Shown one piece after another: positions 44,113-53,965 of a DNA stretch of 64,000 bases. The stretch comes from Rebecca billardiae RCC1528. Its lineage: Eukaryota > Haptophyta. Both the position numbers and the translations under genes were made by a program. How positions within the stretch are numbered: position 1 is the first letter of the stretch; each line of letters opens with the position of its first letter. The notes beneath the pieces were generated by a model. It did no database searches and was not told the origin of the DNA. It saw only the letters and a list, made by a program, of their open reading frames with translations. The stretch spans positions 434,001 through 498,000 of the forward strand of contig OZ251238.1 in NCBI GenBank assembly GCA_965240325.2. The letters are read 5' to 3'.

Positions 44113-44347
44113 CCCGGACTCTCAGTTTTGAGAATCGAGAGTCCGGGATCATGGGTCCGTGCGCAGGTTACCCAGGTCCGATGACATTACCGAGTACCTG
44201 GGGGAAAGATAAGCAGTTACGGCGGTGCGTCGGGAACACCTGTGATTGGTTGACGCACGGGGCGTGCGGCTCGGAATCATTGAGATTCCCCGAGCCGGGC
44301 CAGCAAACGCCGGGTCACCCCGCCGGAGCCGAAAAGAGCTCGGCGGG
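44113..44347. ncRNA. Hairpin-dense segment, candidate structured RNA
   Basis: Four consecutive stems can be drawn within 235 bases, plus one shorter one. They are 44113-44123/44137-44147 (11 bp), 44171-44177/44196-44202 (7 bp), 44225-44231/44252-44258 (7 bp), 44267-44278/44284-44297 (12 bp, one 2-base bulge, 5-base loop) and 44319-44329/44338-44347 (10 bp, one bulge). A small stem follows at 44355-44370. No match to tRNA, 5S, spliceosomal, SRP, RNase P or TPP riboswitch signatures was found by eye. The strand is undetermined. Confidence 0.3.
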
Positions 44348-44506
44348 AGGTTAGCTTCGCTCGTCCGAAGAGCGAGAGTCGAGATTGCCTTCGTGGGCGT
44401 CACCGACGACGCGCCCGACTGGACGTGCCGGTGAGCTTTTAGCAGGGCTCGAGACGCTCGGAGCTCGCGTTTACCCAATAATAAATACGTATATTGATTA
44501 TAATAT

Positions 44507-45269
44507 GTGGCGTTATAGCGCAGCTATAACCGAGTGTGTCCGGAGGCTAGAAGGAGGCGATGCAGGCGTGCCGCTTGCCGACCAATTGGGCTTAATCCAT
44601 CATCTGCCGCGATTGCCGCGCCGATGCCGATGGCGATTGCGTGATCCTGCAGGTAGTGACTGCTGGTACCCAATGGTGCCGGCTGCTCACGTTTTCCGAG
44701 TGATTGCTGCTCCACCATCTCGACCGACCCTTCAACAGACAACACCAGGGAGTATGTTTGACAAGATCTTTACTATCATCGTGATGTGCTATTATTACAT
44801 TCTTCATCACCACTCATGGCAGCACCTCCTTTATGGCCTCCTGTCCAACTCTTCTATACGGCTCGCTCGTGTAGTCTATTTATTTGGCGGCTCTCGAGAT
44901 AGCATGTGCTGATGAGATTGATCTCTTGGGAGCTTCTCCATCAGCATCCAGGCAGCTTCTCATTCGTCAAGCAAGCGGCCAGCCCCAAGCTCATTATCGT
45001 TGTGGCCGCTTCTAGTAACTACGACCTGCTATCGAGCCGAGCCACTTGGGCATCCTCGGGCCCCCTGCTCATCCGCGCAGCAAAGCACAAAGAGGATCCA
45101 TCGCCTCCCGTCGTGCTTCTTTGCGCGAACATGCAATCGCTGTGGCACCGTCGGCTCAGTCGCTCTTCCTGTTCAGCCCGGAACAAATCCCAACCTCGAG
45201 TATACATCATCGGCATATCTATAGGCGATGCTACTTGGAGACAGCTTCGCTCTTCATGCAGGAGGACAC
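44507..45269 (+). repeat. Tandem duplication, unit 1
   Basis: A 763-bp unit beginning GTGGCGTTATAGCGCAGC and ending at GCAGGAGGACAC. It is repeated at once downstream. No convincing coding frame. Confidence 0.9.
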
Positions 45270-46124
45270 GTGGCGTTATAGCGCAGCTATAACCGAGTGT
45301 GTCCGGAGGCTAGAAGGAGGCGATGCAGGCGTGCCGCTTGCGACCAAGGGCTTAATCCATCATCTGCCGCGATTGCGTGATCCTGCAGGTGGTGACTGCT
45401 GGTACCCAATGGTGCCGGCTGCTCACGTTTTCCGAGTGATTGCTGCTCCACCATCTCGACCGACCCTTCAACAGACAACACCAGGGAGTATGTTTGACAA
45501 GATCTTTACTATCATCGTGATGTGCTATTATTACATTCTTCATCACCACTCATGGCAGCACCTCCTTTATGGCCTCCTGTCCAACTCTTCTATACGGCTC
45601 GCTCGTGTAGTCTATTTATTTGGCGGCTCTCGAGATAGCATGTGCTGATGAGATTGATCTCTTGGGAGCTTCTCCATCAGCATCCAGGCAGCTTCTCATT
45701 CGTCAAGCAAGCGGCCAGCCCCAAGCTCATTATCGTTGTGGCCGCTTCTATAGTAACTACGACCTGCTATCGAGCCGAGCCACTTGGGCATCCTCGGGCC
45801 CCCTGCTCATCCGCGCAGCAAAGCACAAAGAGGATCCATCGCCTCCCGTCGTGCTTCTTTGCGCGAAACCCACCATCCGCCCCTGCAGCCTCCGTATCTC
45901 ACTCTCAGTTGTCTGAGCTTGTCAGGGACCTGCAGTCTGTGCTGCGCTCGCCTGAGCCAGGGACCTTGCCACCACATTCAATCGCTGTGGCACCGGCGGC
46001 TCAGTCGCTCTTCCCGTTCAGCCCGGAAGTGGCGGAACAAATCCCAACCTCGAGTATACATCATCGGCATATCTATAGGCGATGCTACTTGGAGACAGCT
46101 TCGCTCTTCATGCAGGAGGACACA
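45270..46124 (+). repeat. Tandem duplication, unit 2
   Basis: Near-identical to unit 1, with small deletions near 45342 and 45368 and an extra segment of about 120 bp at 45867-45985 (CCACCATCCGCCCCTGCAGC onward). The low divergence suggests a recent duplication. Confidence 0.9.
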
Positions 46125-46261
46125 TATGTATATATATATATATATTATACTGCTGCGTAGCGCAGCATCCGTCATCACTCATCAGACCCGGTCATCCACG
46201 TCATCGTCGTCGTTCAGATTGCGACTACGACCATTGTAATAAACATATATGACCGCGTTCC

Positions 46262-46322
46262 GCGGTCCTTCCGTAGAACCAACGTAGTTAGGGGCCCGCG
46301 GTGCACTCTCCGTCGGCATATG
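46262..46322 (+). repeat. Dispersed repeat A, copy 1
   Basis: Begins with the near-palindrome GACCGCGTTCCGCGGTC, followed by TCCGTAGAAC and GGGGCCCGCGG. Matches 52602-52673 with a few changes. Confidence 0.7.
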
Positions 46323-47627
46323 CTGTCCGTCCAACGTGCGGCCGTAGCGGCAGCAGCAGCGCGGAGCGCCGTCGAGCACGCGCGGCAAACGAATAATGGA
46401 ATATTATGCAGCGCGGGCGAGTCGACGGTCTGGAAAATGCGCGATCACGCCACAGCAGGCTGGCAGAGCCCGCCCCGAGCTGCAGCATGCGCCGTAGGTG
46501 CTGCCCCAAGCTCTCGACTGCCCGTAAGCGGCGGCATGTGCGGCGGCGCCGGCGGCGGCCATGCTGCCCCGCCGTTGCGCGCCGCGGGGCGCTGCCAGCA
46601 CCTCCGTGGTGAAGCGCACAGCGCTCGAGCCCACAGGGGCTGGCGACCGTCAAACCGACACCCCATGACACGGGCCGGGGCTGCGTGTGCCAGCTGCACG
46701 CACCCCCTGGGCCCACCTGGCCCGCTCGAGCAGCTCGCGCCTTGGGTGCGCACAGCGGCTCGAGTATACTGGTATGGACTATGGGACGCCTGCTAGTGCT
46801 GCGGTGCCGCCGAGCGAGCACGTGCGGCCGAGGGTCACGCAGCACGGGCGACTCGACGGCGGCGAGCAGGCGCGACGGCCTCGCCGCGCCACGGTAGAGC
46901 CTGCCCGGGCTGCAGCACGCCATAGGAGTAGCCCAGCGCCCTCCTCCGCCCTCCAGCTTCGGCGCGCGCAGCAGGCCCGGCGGCGGACATGCTGGCGTGC
47001 CCAAGCAAGCAGGCAGATGGGCGCTGCCGGCCGCGCCGTCGCAAAGCGCGCAGAACTCGAGCTCGGGGGGGCGGACGGCCGCCAAACTGGCGCCGCAGGA
47101 CGTGGCACTGCGTGCGCCAGCTGCGCGCACCCGCTGCGCCCGCGTAGCCCGTGCGAGCGCCGCGCCTCGAGCACACGCCGCAGCAGCTCGACACAGCCAC
47201 TGCAGTGCCACGCCGTGGCCCGTCGGCATCTTGGAAGCCGCCGAGAGCGTGTGCTTTCCCCGCACGACGGCGGTAGCTGCCGCGATGTATACGAGCGTGC
47301 TGCCGCGCCGGCCGCCGCTGCCCGGCCGCTGCGCCGGCTTCCACTCCGCGCCCGCTGCGCGTCCGCAGCTGGCAGCTGCGCCCGCCGTCAGCCGGCCCGG
47401 TGGCCAGCTGCCGCGCTCGCTGGGCGACCACTCGATGATGCGCGCAGCGTAAAGTGCGCGCTGGGCACCTCCTCGTCGCGTGCAATTTCGAGGTAGTCCT
47501 GCATCTGCTCCTGCATCAGCCCCTCCCACCCTGCGCGCGGGCGCGGACGGAGTCGCACGCACGCGGTCCGATCGACGATCGATCGAGGCGCGGGCCGCGG
47601 CGGGACGGGCGTCGACGCGCAGGTTAG
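46323..47627. other. GC-rich non-coding region with old internal duplication
   Basis: Long open frames exist on both strands because GC-rich DNA lacks stops. Bases about 46440-46790 and 46880-47210 are diverged copies of each other (shared AGCCTGCC..GAGCTGCAGCA and CCAGCTGC.CGCACCC blocks). I see no domain in either reading, so I do not call a gene. Confidence 0.35.
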
Positions 47628-48086
47628 TTAGGTATGGTGCCGGCGCTTCCCGCAGGCGTTGCGCGCTTGGGGCGAGTGGGGCGCGTGGGCGAGACCAGCG
47701 GCCAGCCAGCCCACGCCACCGGCGCGAGGGCACCGGCGCGGCGCGCACACACACTTTGGGCCGCGGACCTGGTCGCGGAGTTAGGTATGGTGCCGGCGCT
47801 TCCCGCAGGCGTTGCGCGCTTGGGGCGAGTGGGGCGCGTGGGCGAGACCAGCGGCCAGCCAGCCCACGCCACCGGCGCGAGGGCACCGGCGCGGCGCGCA
47901 CACACACTTTGGGCCGCGGACCTGGTCGCGGAGTTAGGTATGGTGCCGGCGCTTCCCGCAGGCGTTGCGCGCTTGGGGCGAGTGGGGCGCGTGGGCGAGA
48001 CCAGCGGCCAGCCAGCCCACGCCACCGGCGCGAGGGCACCGGCGCGGCGCGCACACACACTTTGGGCCGCGGACCTGGTCGCGGGG
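47628..48086 (+). repeat. 153-bp tandem repeat, three copies
   Basis: Copies begin TTAGGTATGGTGCCGGCG at 47628, 47781 and 47934 with virtually no differences. The period is exactly 51 codons, so frames stay open across the array on both strands. Confidence 0.95.
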
Positions 48087-48313
48087 CCGCCGCGCGGCTG
48101 CGTGACCGGCAGCTGTGAGTGAGCTGATCGAGTGAGCAAGCCGAATGCGCGTCCGGAGGTACCTGCAGGCGCGCTCGGGGAGGGCCGAGGGCGATAGGTC
48201 GAGACCAGCGGCCGGCCGGCACCCGTCGCGCACGCACTCGGTGCGCGCCTTTGAAGGCGGCATCCTCGCTCGGGCCGATGTCGTCGCGCCGCTCGCGAGC
48301 ACGAGACAGCTGA

Positions 48314-48610
48314 CAGGCGGGTAACTTGGTTGTGACAAGCGCTATATTCAAAAGAATATCTTTCAATATTATCAAGGCGGTTCATCCATCGAGGCAAGCG
48401 GGTAACTGGCTTTAAATAGCGCTATTCAAAAGAATCTCTTCAATATGATGAGGAGGTTCATCCAACGAGACAGGTGGGTAACTTGGTTTAAAATCGCCAT
48501 TCAAAAGAATCTCTTTCAATACCATGAGGCGGTTCATCCATCGAGACATGCGGGTAACTTCTTTTCGCAAGCGCTATTCAAAAGAATCTGGCCTCATAGC
48601 TGTTTTCGAC
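48314..48610 (+). repeat. 76-81-bp AT-rich tandem repeat, four copies
   Basis: Copies carry GCGGGTAACTTGG, GCTATTCAAAAGAATC and GGCGGTTCATCCATCGAGAC; GNGGG blocks start at about 48317, 48398, 48474 and 48550. Composition is far less GC-rich than flanking DNA. The last copy is cut short. Confidence 0.9.
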
Positions 48611-48778
48611 CCAAAACAATCAAACGTCGCTCGGCAAACTCGTACTCCAGCATACAAGAAGGACAAAAATACTCACTTGTTTCACCCCCGGGGTATCTGA
48701 TCCCACGTCCGTCCATAGTAGATACAAGAATTGCAGCGGGCGCGGCCTTTTAAGCTGTGATGGACAGCATACCCCCCC

Positions 48779-48922
48779 TCAAAAAGTCGAAAACTCACCC
48801 TCCAACAGCCCTCAAAATCGTCCCCCATGCCCTTTTCTTTGATCAAAAGATCTTTTTGACAACGTAGTGAGGGCCCCCGGCGGGGGCTCCACGCTACGCG
48901 CTCCGCCCTGCACCGCGGGCCA
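48779..48922 (+). repeat. Dispersed repeat B, copy 1
   Basis: A 144-bp sequence with TTTGATCAAAAGATCTTTTTG and a hairpin of GGGCCCCCGG/CGGGGGCTC type, ending CCGCCCTGCACCGCGGGCCAT. A similar copy lies at 54541-54684. Confidence 0.8.
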
Positions 48923-49114
48923 TGACGACGATGATGAGCGCGGTAGCTTTACGTATAGTATACGACACACCGCCACCAGCTGCTGACGATGATGCCTGAT
49001 GGCCGGCATGGCCGCCGCCGGCGCCGCCCTTGCGTCGTCATTGCGCGCGGGCTGCGCGCGTCCGGGCAGCACCGGGCGCGGCCGGCGCGCTGCTGTCGCG
49101 ACGACGCTCACCCT
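48923..49114. other. Short intergenic DNA
   Basis: Nothing identified; it lies downstream of the LEA2-like gene. Confidence 0.35.
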
Positions 49115-50977
49115 TCAGCCGGCGAAGGACAGGTGTGCGAAGCCGTCCTGGCCACGGGCAAGGTCACCTGCCGTGAGCTCGCCGTCTGGCCCACTCGGCG
49201 ACTTGGCGGGTGCCAATGATGACGACGACGCTTTGCCATCCGAGGACGACTCGAGACTGTGCTCGCCACCACCGTGATCGCCCCCGCGCCTGTGCCGCCC
49301 GCGCCTGCCCGCGCCCTCGGCATGCCGCCCTGCACGGTTGCGGTGCGTGCGCGTAGCCTCTGTGGGAGGGGCCTGCGCGCCGACCGGCCGCACACTGGCA
49401 TCGCTGCCGTTTGGGCTGGCGCCCAGCGCGGGCGAGCTGAAGAGGGCGTCGCTTGCGCCGGCCAGCTGAGACAGCCATGCGGGCGGCTGCGGGAGCGGGA
49501 GATGTGCCCCGCCCGGCTTGAGCACCTCCTTGCACGCCTCGCTCGACGCCCACTCGCGCCTGCCGAGGACGGCGAGTCGATGGAGCTGCTGCCACGCGCA
49601 CGAGACGAAGCGCGCCAGGGCCCGCACGTCCGCCGACGGCGCCCAGCCCTCGTGCAGCTGCACCGCGACGCCTTGCAGCGCGCGCTGTAGGGGGCACGCA
49701 GCGCCGCTCGCCGTGTTGTACCCGCTCGGCCTGTCCAGCGCCGAGCGGTACCGCACCACCTCCTCGTCCGGGGAGCCGCGCAGCACGAGCGGCGGCACCC
49801 CGCCCGCGAGCACGGCGGAGGTGGCGTTCCAAAGCGCTTCCTCGGACGAGTCCTGGAGACTGAGCAGCACGTCCACGATCAGGTCGGACGCGCCGCGGTG
49901 CGCGGGCTGCACGAAGGTGCCGCCGCGCGTCGAGACCTGCGCGATCGGCTCGAGGCCGGCGTGCCCGCTCGTGCCCGGCCGACGCACGCACAGGTCGGCC
50001 GAGAGGTTGGGCACCAGCAGGATGTCCGCGGGCGAGTCGACCTGGCCCACAAAGACGCCCGCGACGTGGAGCCGGCGCGGGCCCGACCAGAGCAGCTGCA
50101 GCTCGTGACGGACATCCGCGAGCGCGAACGGGAGGACCAGCTGGTCCGGCTGCCCGCACCGTCGCGCGCGCCGCGTGCGCGCGTCCTCGCCCGGAGGCGG
50201 GCCGGGCCGCTCCCCGTCGGGCGTCTCGGCCGCCCCCAGCTCGAGCCGGCGGCGCTGGGCAATGGGGATGCGCACGGGCACGCCGAACATGGCCGTACTG
50301 CGGAGCGCGCCCGCGACGTCGACGTCGATTGGATCGGCCATGCGGTTCGCCGCGATGTTGAACACCTCGCCCAGCGCGTCTGCGTCGACCACGTGCACGC
50401 GCACGTCCAGGCCGACCTCGTGCGCGCCGGGCCGAATGTCAAAAGCTGGGATGCTCACCCGCGCGGCCGGGCGCGCGAGTGCCCGCGTGGGCGAGCTCGG
50501 CAGCGCGACGCTCACCGTCGTCGGATCCACAGCCAGCGCGAACGCCGATGGCGACTCGAGCCTCACGCGCACGTCTATCCGCACCTGCTCCTCGCATAGG
50601 CTCGTGCTGTTGAGCTGCACCACACGCACGTGCAGGCACTCGGCCAGCTGCATGTACGACAGCGCAACGGCGAGCAGATACGCAAGCAACGCCGCGATGA
50701 GCGCGCAGCACGCGCATGCACCCATGAGGCGACATTTGCGATTGCCGCGGTCGCAGCGGAACGGTTCGGCCCGCAGCTCGTCCAGCATCTCAGCCAGCGA
50801 GCGCATGCCCGCTGCTGACGCGGCATGGCCGTGCGCGTCCTGCTGCGTGTCGGCCGGGCTCTGTTCTATCAGCACGGCGGCGTGCTTGGACGCAGCACTT
50901 TCGTGCTGCCTGACGGCGGCGATGCCAGCCCACGACATTGACCACGGCGAGTACTCACTGGCGCGGTCCGTGGGCAC
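49115..50977 (-). CDS. Type II membrane protein with LEA2/DUF3712-like extracytoplasmic domains
   Basis: A single-exon 620-residue protein. A cytosolic N-terminal region (1-85) with MRSLAEMLDELRAEPF precedes one membrane helix (about 86-108, GACACCALIAALLAYLLAVA). The outer part begins VRVVQLNSTSLCEEQVRIDV and continues as beta-rich domain with VRVRLESPSAFALAVDPTTV, GAHEVGLDVRVHVVDA and DPIDVDVAGALRSTAMFG. This layout (a membrane anchor followed by strands with conserved VSIPAFDIRPG-type segments) resembles LEA2 or fungal DUF3712 proteins, which bind or shield membrane lipids. The C-terminal 120 residues are disordered. The ATG at residue 58 is an alternative start. The function is inferred only at fold level. 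It diverges from the bL35 gene 177 bp away. Confidence 0.6.
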   Translation of the reverse strand: MPTDRASEYSPWSMSWAGIAAVRQHESAASKHAAVLIEQSPADTQQDAHGHAASAAGMRSLAEMLDELRAEPFRCDRGNRKCRLMGACACCALIAALLAYLLAVALSYMQLAECLHVRVVQLNSTSLCEEQVRIDVRVRLESPSAFALAVDPTTVSVALPSSPTRALARPAARVSIPAFDIRPGAHEVGLDVRVHVVDADALGEVFNIAANRMADPIDVDVAGALRSTAMFGVPVRIPIAQRRRLELGAAETPDGERPGPPPGEDARTRRARRCGQPDQLVLPFALADVRHELQLLWSGPRRLHVAGVFVGQVDSPADILLVPNLSADLCVRRPGTSGHAGLEPIAQVSTRGGTFVQPAHRGASDLIVDVLLSLQDSSEEALWNATSAVLAGGVPPLVLRGSPDEEVVRYRSALDRPSGYNTASGAACPLQRALQGVAVQLHEGWAPSADVRALARFVSCAWQQLHRLAVLGRREWASSEACKEVLKPGGAHLPLPQPPAWLSQLAGASDALFSSPALGASPNGSDASVRPVGAQAPPTEATRTHRNRAGRHAEGAGRRGRHRRGGDHGGGEHSLESSSDGKASSSSLAPAKSPSGPDGELTAGDLARGQDGFAHLSFAG

Positions 50978-51154
50978 GACGCGTCATGCCGATCCACCGC
51001 GTTTGCAGCCGGCGGCCGCTGGGCGGCGGAGCAGTGACGGACTCATCAGTCCGGAAAGCCAGCTCAGCCGCTCAGGTCCGGCGAGTCCGGCGCGTTGATC
51101 AGGCATCAACTCCGGGGACGTCGACTGTGCTTGCGAGTGGAGGCGGTGACGACG
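50978..51154. promoter_or_regulatory. Putative bidirectional promoter
   Basis: A 177-bp gap between divergent start codons of the LEA2-like gene and the plastid bL35 gene. No specific motif assigned. Confidence 0.35.
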
Positions 51155-51514
51155 ATGAGGCTCCTCTCGCTGCTGCTCGCGGCCTTCGCGGCGTGCGCTT
51201 CGGCGGCGTCAGCGGACGTGGCATTCGTCGCACCGCGTGCGGTTGGTCTCGTCCAGCGCAGTCCCGCCTGCTCGACCGTGGCTGGTGTCGAGATGCGCGG
51301 CGCGGTGAAGAGCACAAAGCTCAAGGGCGCCAAGGTGAGGTCGGCGGTCGCAAAGCGCATGAAGGTGACTGCGGGCGGCAAGATCCTGCGCCGGAAGGCG
51401 AACAAGCAGCACCTGCTGTCGAGCAAGCCGCACAAGAACAAGAAGGCCGCGTCCAAGATTGGCAAGGTCTCCGACGCCATGCTCAAGAACTACCTGCAGA
51501 TCCTGCAGCCGTAA
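51155..51514 (+). CDS. rpl35: Plastid ribosomal protein bL35, nuclear encoded
   Basis: A 119-residue protein. The first 18 residues (MRLLSLLLAAFAACASAA) are a signal peptide, followed at once by SADVAFVAPRAVGL, a transit-like stretch with a Phe near the predicted cleavage, as in complex red-type plastids. The mature part is the bL35 domain: AKRMKVTAGGKILRRKANKQ, then HLLSSKPHKNKKAASKIGKV and a short C-terminal helix. bL35 binds 23S rRNA in the large subunit near domain I/II. The full length of the domain (about 64 residues) is present. The ATG at 51155 was chosen over the in-frame ATG at 51095 because it places the signal peptide at the N-terminus. It is strong evidence for a photosynthetic organism with a plastid inside the endomembrane system. 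Confidence 0.9.
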   Translation: MRLLSLLLAAFAACASAASADVAFVAPRAVGLVQRSPACSTVAGVEMRGAVKSTKLKGAKVRSAVAKRMKVTAGGKILRRKANKQHLLSSKPHKNKKAASKIGKVSDAMLKNYLQILQP

Positions 51515-52349
51515 TTACGCCTGCGCCAGATGACTGCAAGGAGGTGAAGGCAGCGCGGGCTCGCGGGAATCCTCGTCCAGCCAGCGCACGCCTCTCGCAC
51601 GCGCGCGCAGGATCGCGATGAGACGCAACCGCATGCTCTCCGGCGCTCTGGTTCTGCACACGCAGGCTGTCTGCGCCAGCGCGGCTGAGACGGCAAGCTG
51701 GTGTGGGGGATCGGCAGCTCGGGTGCAGCGCGCTTGCGCTGGTGCTACGCGATGGCATGACTTGTCGGGGGGCTGGTTCCAGGTGGACGGGCAAGCGCTC
51801 GGACCGCGGGCACGTGTTGCCGGCTGCTCTGGTTCGGCTACCCCGACGACAGTGCCCGTGACCAGTGCCTTCCAACGAGCGCGATGTGCTCAGTGACCGC
51901 GGTGTAATACTGTAGTCACTGTACTAATGCGTTCGGTCCGACACTCTCCGACCGGTCGCGCGGGCGCTGGAACAGCGGCACCATCAGCGCCAGCATCGGC
52001 CATAGTCTATATATATATATTCAATGATGTGTCATGTTAGATCAGTGATGCTGTTCGGTAACTTTAATATTGAACATGATATTTATTAATTATTTTGATA
52101 CATCTGACGCTCGGTGACCTCCGGTCCGCAGCTCCGAGCTCGGCGGGCCACTCACTCTAGTAGTAGTATTACTAATTACTGATCACGGCTGGACTCATGT
52201 AAGTCAGCACTCATCTAATAATTCCATATGCCCGTGCTGATATTAGCCTAATTCAGAGGTCAGGCCGCAGGCGGGGACCAATGCGGACCCGCATATTCCG
52301 GATGAAGATTGAAGAATGAAGATCACGTACAGTTGACTACTCAGTTGTC
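51515..52349. other. AT-rich intergenic DNA
   Basis: No supported gene. Short TA run near 52008-52020. Confidence 0.45.
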
Positions 52350-52580
52350 AGTTTACTAAGAATAAGAGACGCACACTGCACTCTGCAGCTCAGGCAGGCG
52401 AGATCAGTGACGCCCGCCAACCGTGTAATCACCGCCCATGAACTGAAGCCGTCGCCGATGGTAGCGCCGCCGGAAAAATTCGTTCAGCCGTCCGCCTGCG
52501 AGGCCTGGATGAGGGCTGCGGCCGCCTCGCGGCGCGCCAGCGCCCGTCGTCCTCGCCCCACCGTCGTCCGCAAAACGTCG
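52350..52580 (-). mobile_element. 5'-truncated copy of the OTU/RNase H retrotransposon
   Basis: The reverse complement matches 39305-39515 closely, including the tail TTATTCTTAGTAAACT and the 3' UTR block GAACGAATTTTTCCGGCGGC. It breaks off 5' at the CGACGT junction. A 10-12 bp insertion sits within the tail. Confidence 0.85.
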
Positions 52581-52601
52581 TATGAGTATTACTCTCATAT
52601 G

Positions 52602-52673
52602 ACCGCGTTCCGCGGTCTTTTTCCGTAGAACGAACGTAGTTCGGGGCCCGCGGCGCACCCTCCGTCGGCTGCT
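52602..52673 (+). repeat. Dispersed repeat A, copy 2
   Basis: Matches 46262-46322, starting GACCGCGTTCCGCGGTC. It directly abuts the retrotransposon fragment. Confidence 0.7.
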
Positions 52674-53658
52674 GTCTCAGTCTGACATGTGTAACAGTTC
52701 GCCTGAGCTGCCACCGCCAACTCAGTCACTGCCGCCCACCGGGCCGGCGGGCCGAGGACTGTCGCCGCGGGTCCGCGGGCCGCCGCGGGGACTAGCGGCC
52801 GGCGCGCGCGCGCAGGCAGGGCGAGAGGCGCTGGCGCGGCGCGAGCCGGCGCGTGCGCGCGAGCGGGCGCACCTGCTTGAGGTACTCGCCCTGCGCCATG
52901 CGCTCGACGACGGGCCGCTGGTCGCTCGTGCCGGCAGAGCGAGAGCGCGCGCCACTGCTGGCCCCGGCCTGCCGGCTGCGCAGCCTCGCACCGAGACCGA
53001 CCGAGCGGAGCTCGGGGCGGTGGAACGAGGCGAGCGGCGCGTCGCGCCTGCCGCCGCGCGTGCGCGCCTGCTCCACCGCGCCGCCGTGCTCGCCCGCCGC
53101 CTCCTCCGCCGCGTCGGCCTCGAAGACGGCGGCTGCCAGCGGCAGGCTGAGCCGCGCGCCGGCTCACTCACACTGTGAGTCACACCCGCGGTCGCCTCGA
53201 CGGCCAACTATCCACAGCTGCTCGAGCTGCTGGAGGGCGCCGCGACGATGGCGGCGCGGGCGCCCAGCGCGTCCGTTGCCGCGTCGCTCAGCTCGTCGAG
53301 CTCGGCGCCGCACTTCGCCAGCTTGGCGCCTAGCGCCTCCGCGTGTCACGTGCTTAATCGTGCACGTCAGCCTGCTGATACGCCGCCGCCCATCGGCACT
53401 TCTGGCATCTGCGCGCGCAGCTGCTGCAGCTCGACGGCGGAGTCGTCGCGGCTGGCGGCGAGGGTGCGCACCGCGTCGATTGCCGAGGCCTGCAGCCCGG
53501 TGATCGCCGCGTCGACGCGCGCGGCGATTTCCCCACGCAGCCTCCTCGCGCCACGTGGCCGCCGCTCGCGTGGCAGGCAGCTGGGCGCCGCTGCGCGACC
53601 CGGAACCGGCGCGCGTTTCACGGATGCTCCTGCTCGTCCTCACGCTGCTGCACCTCCG

Positions 53659-53965
53659 CGCCGCCGTCGACCGAGTTGAGGAGGAGCTCGCGCTCGGCGT
53701 CGAGGCGCGAGCTCGCGTGCTCGAGCTCTGCGCGGGCAGAGCTGATGAGCCGGATGCGCCCGGCGGGCGCATCCGGCTCATCAGCTCTGCCGCGCTGCCC
53801 GCTCGCTCGCAGCGGCGCGCTCTGCTCCGGGCCGCCGTCGACTGAGTTGAGGAGGAGCTCGGGCTCGGCGTCGAGGCGCGAGCTCGCGTGCTCGAGCTCG
53901 CCCTTCAGCCGCGCGAGCTCCGGGCGCATCCGGCTCATCAGCTCTGCCGCGCCGCTCGCTCGGCG
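53659..53965 (+). repeat. Imperfect ~170-bp tandem duplication
   Basis: GTTGAGGAGGAGCTCG and GGCGTCGAGGCGCGAGCTCG recur at about 53672 and 53845, and GCGCATCCGGCTCATCAGCT recurs at about 53767 and 53926. The first unit holds the palindrome. Confidence 0.75.
53734..53790. repeat. 27-bp perfect palindrome with 3-base loop
   Basis: Arms 53734-53760 and 53764-53790 are exact reverse complements separated by GGC. The arm contains CTGATGAGCCGGATGCGCCC. Confidence 0.95.

Noticed and set aside
44905-44930. Hammerhead ribozyme (CTGATGA motif)
   Set aside because: The second core strand (GAAA) and flanking stems are missing at the right spacing.
47480-48122. Plus-strand repetitive ORFs across the 153-bp array
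   Set aside because: Open in several frames at once, as expected when a repeat unit is a multiple of three without stops.
46288-48375. 695-codon minus-strand ORF
   Set aside because: It stays open only because of GC-rich DNA and the 153-bp (51-codon) tandem repeats; no domain or natural composition.
48314-48610. CRISPR array
   Set aside because: Repeats are directly tandem and diverged, with no unique spacers of regular length, and the DNA is eukaryotic.
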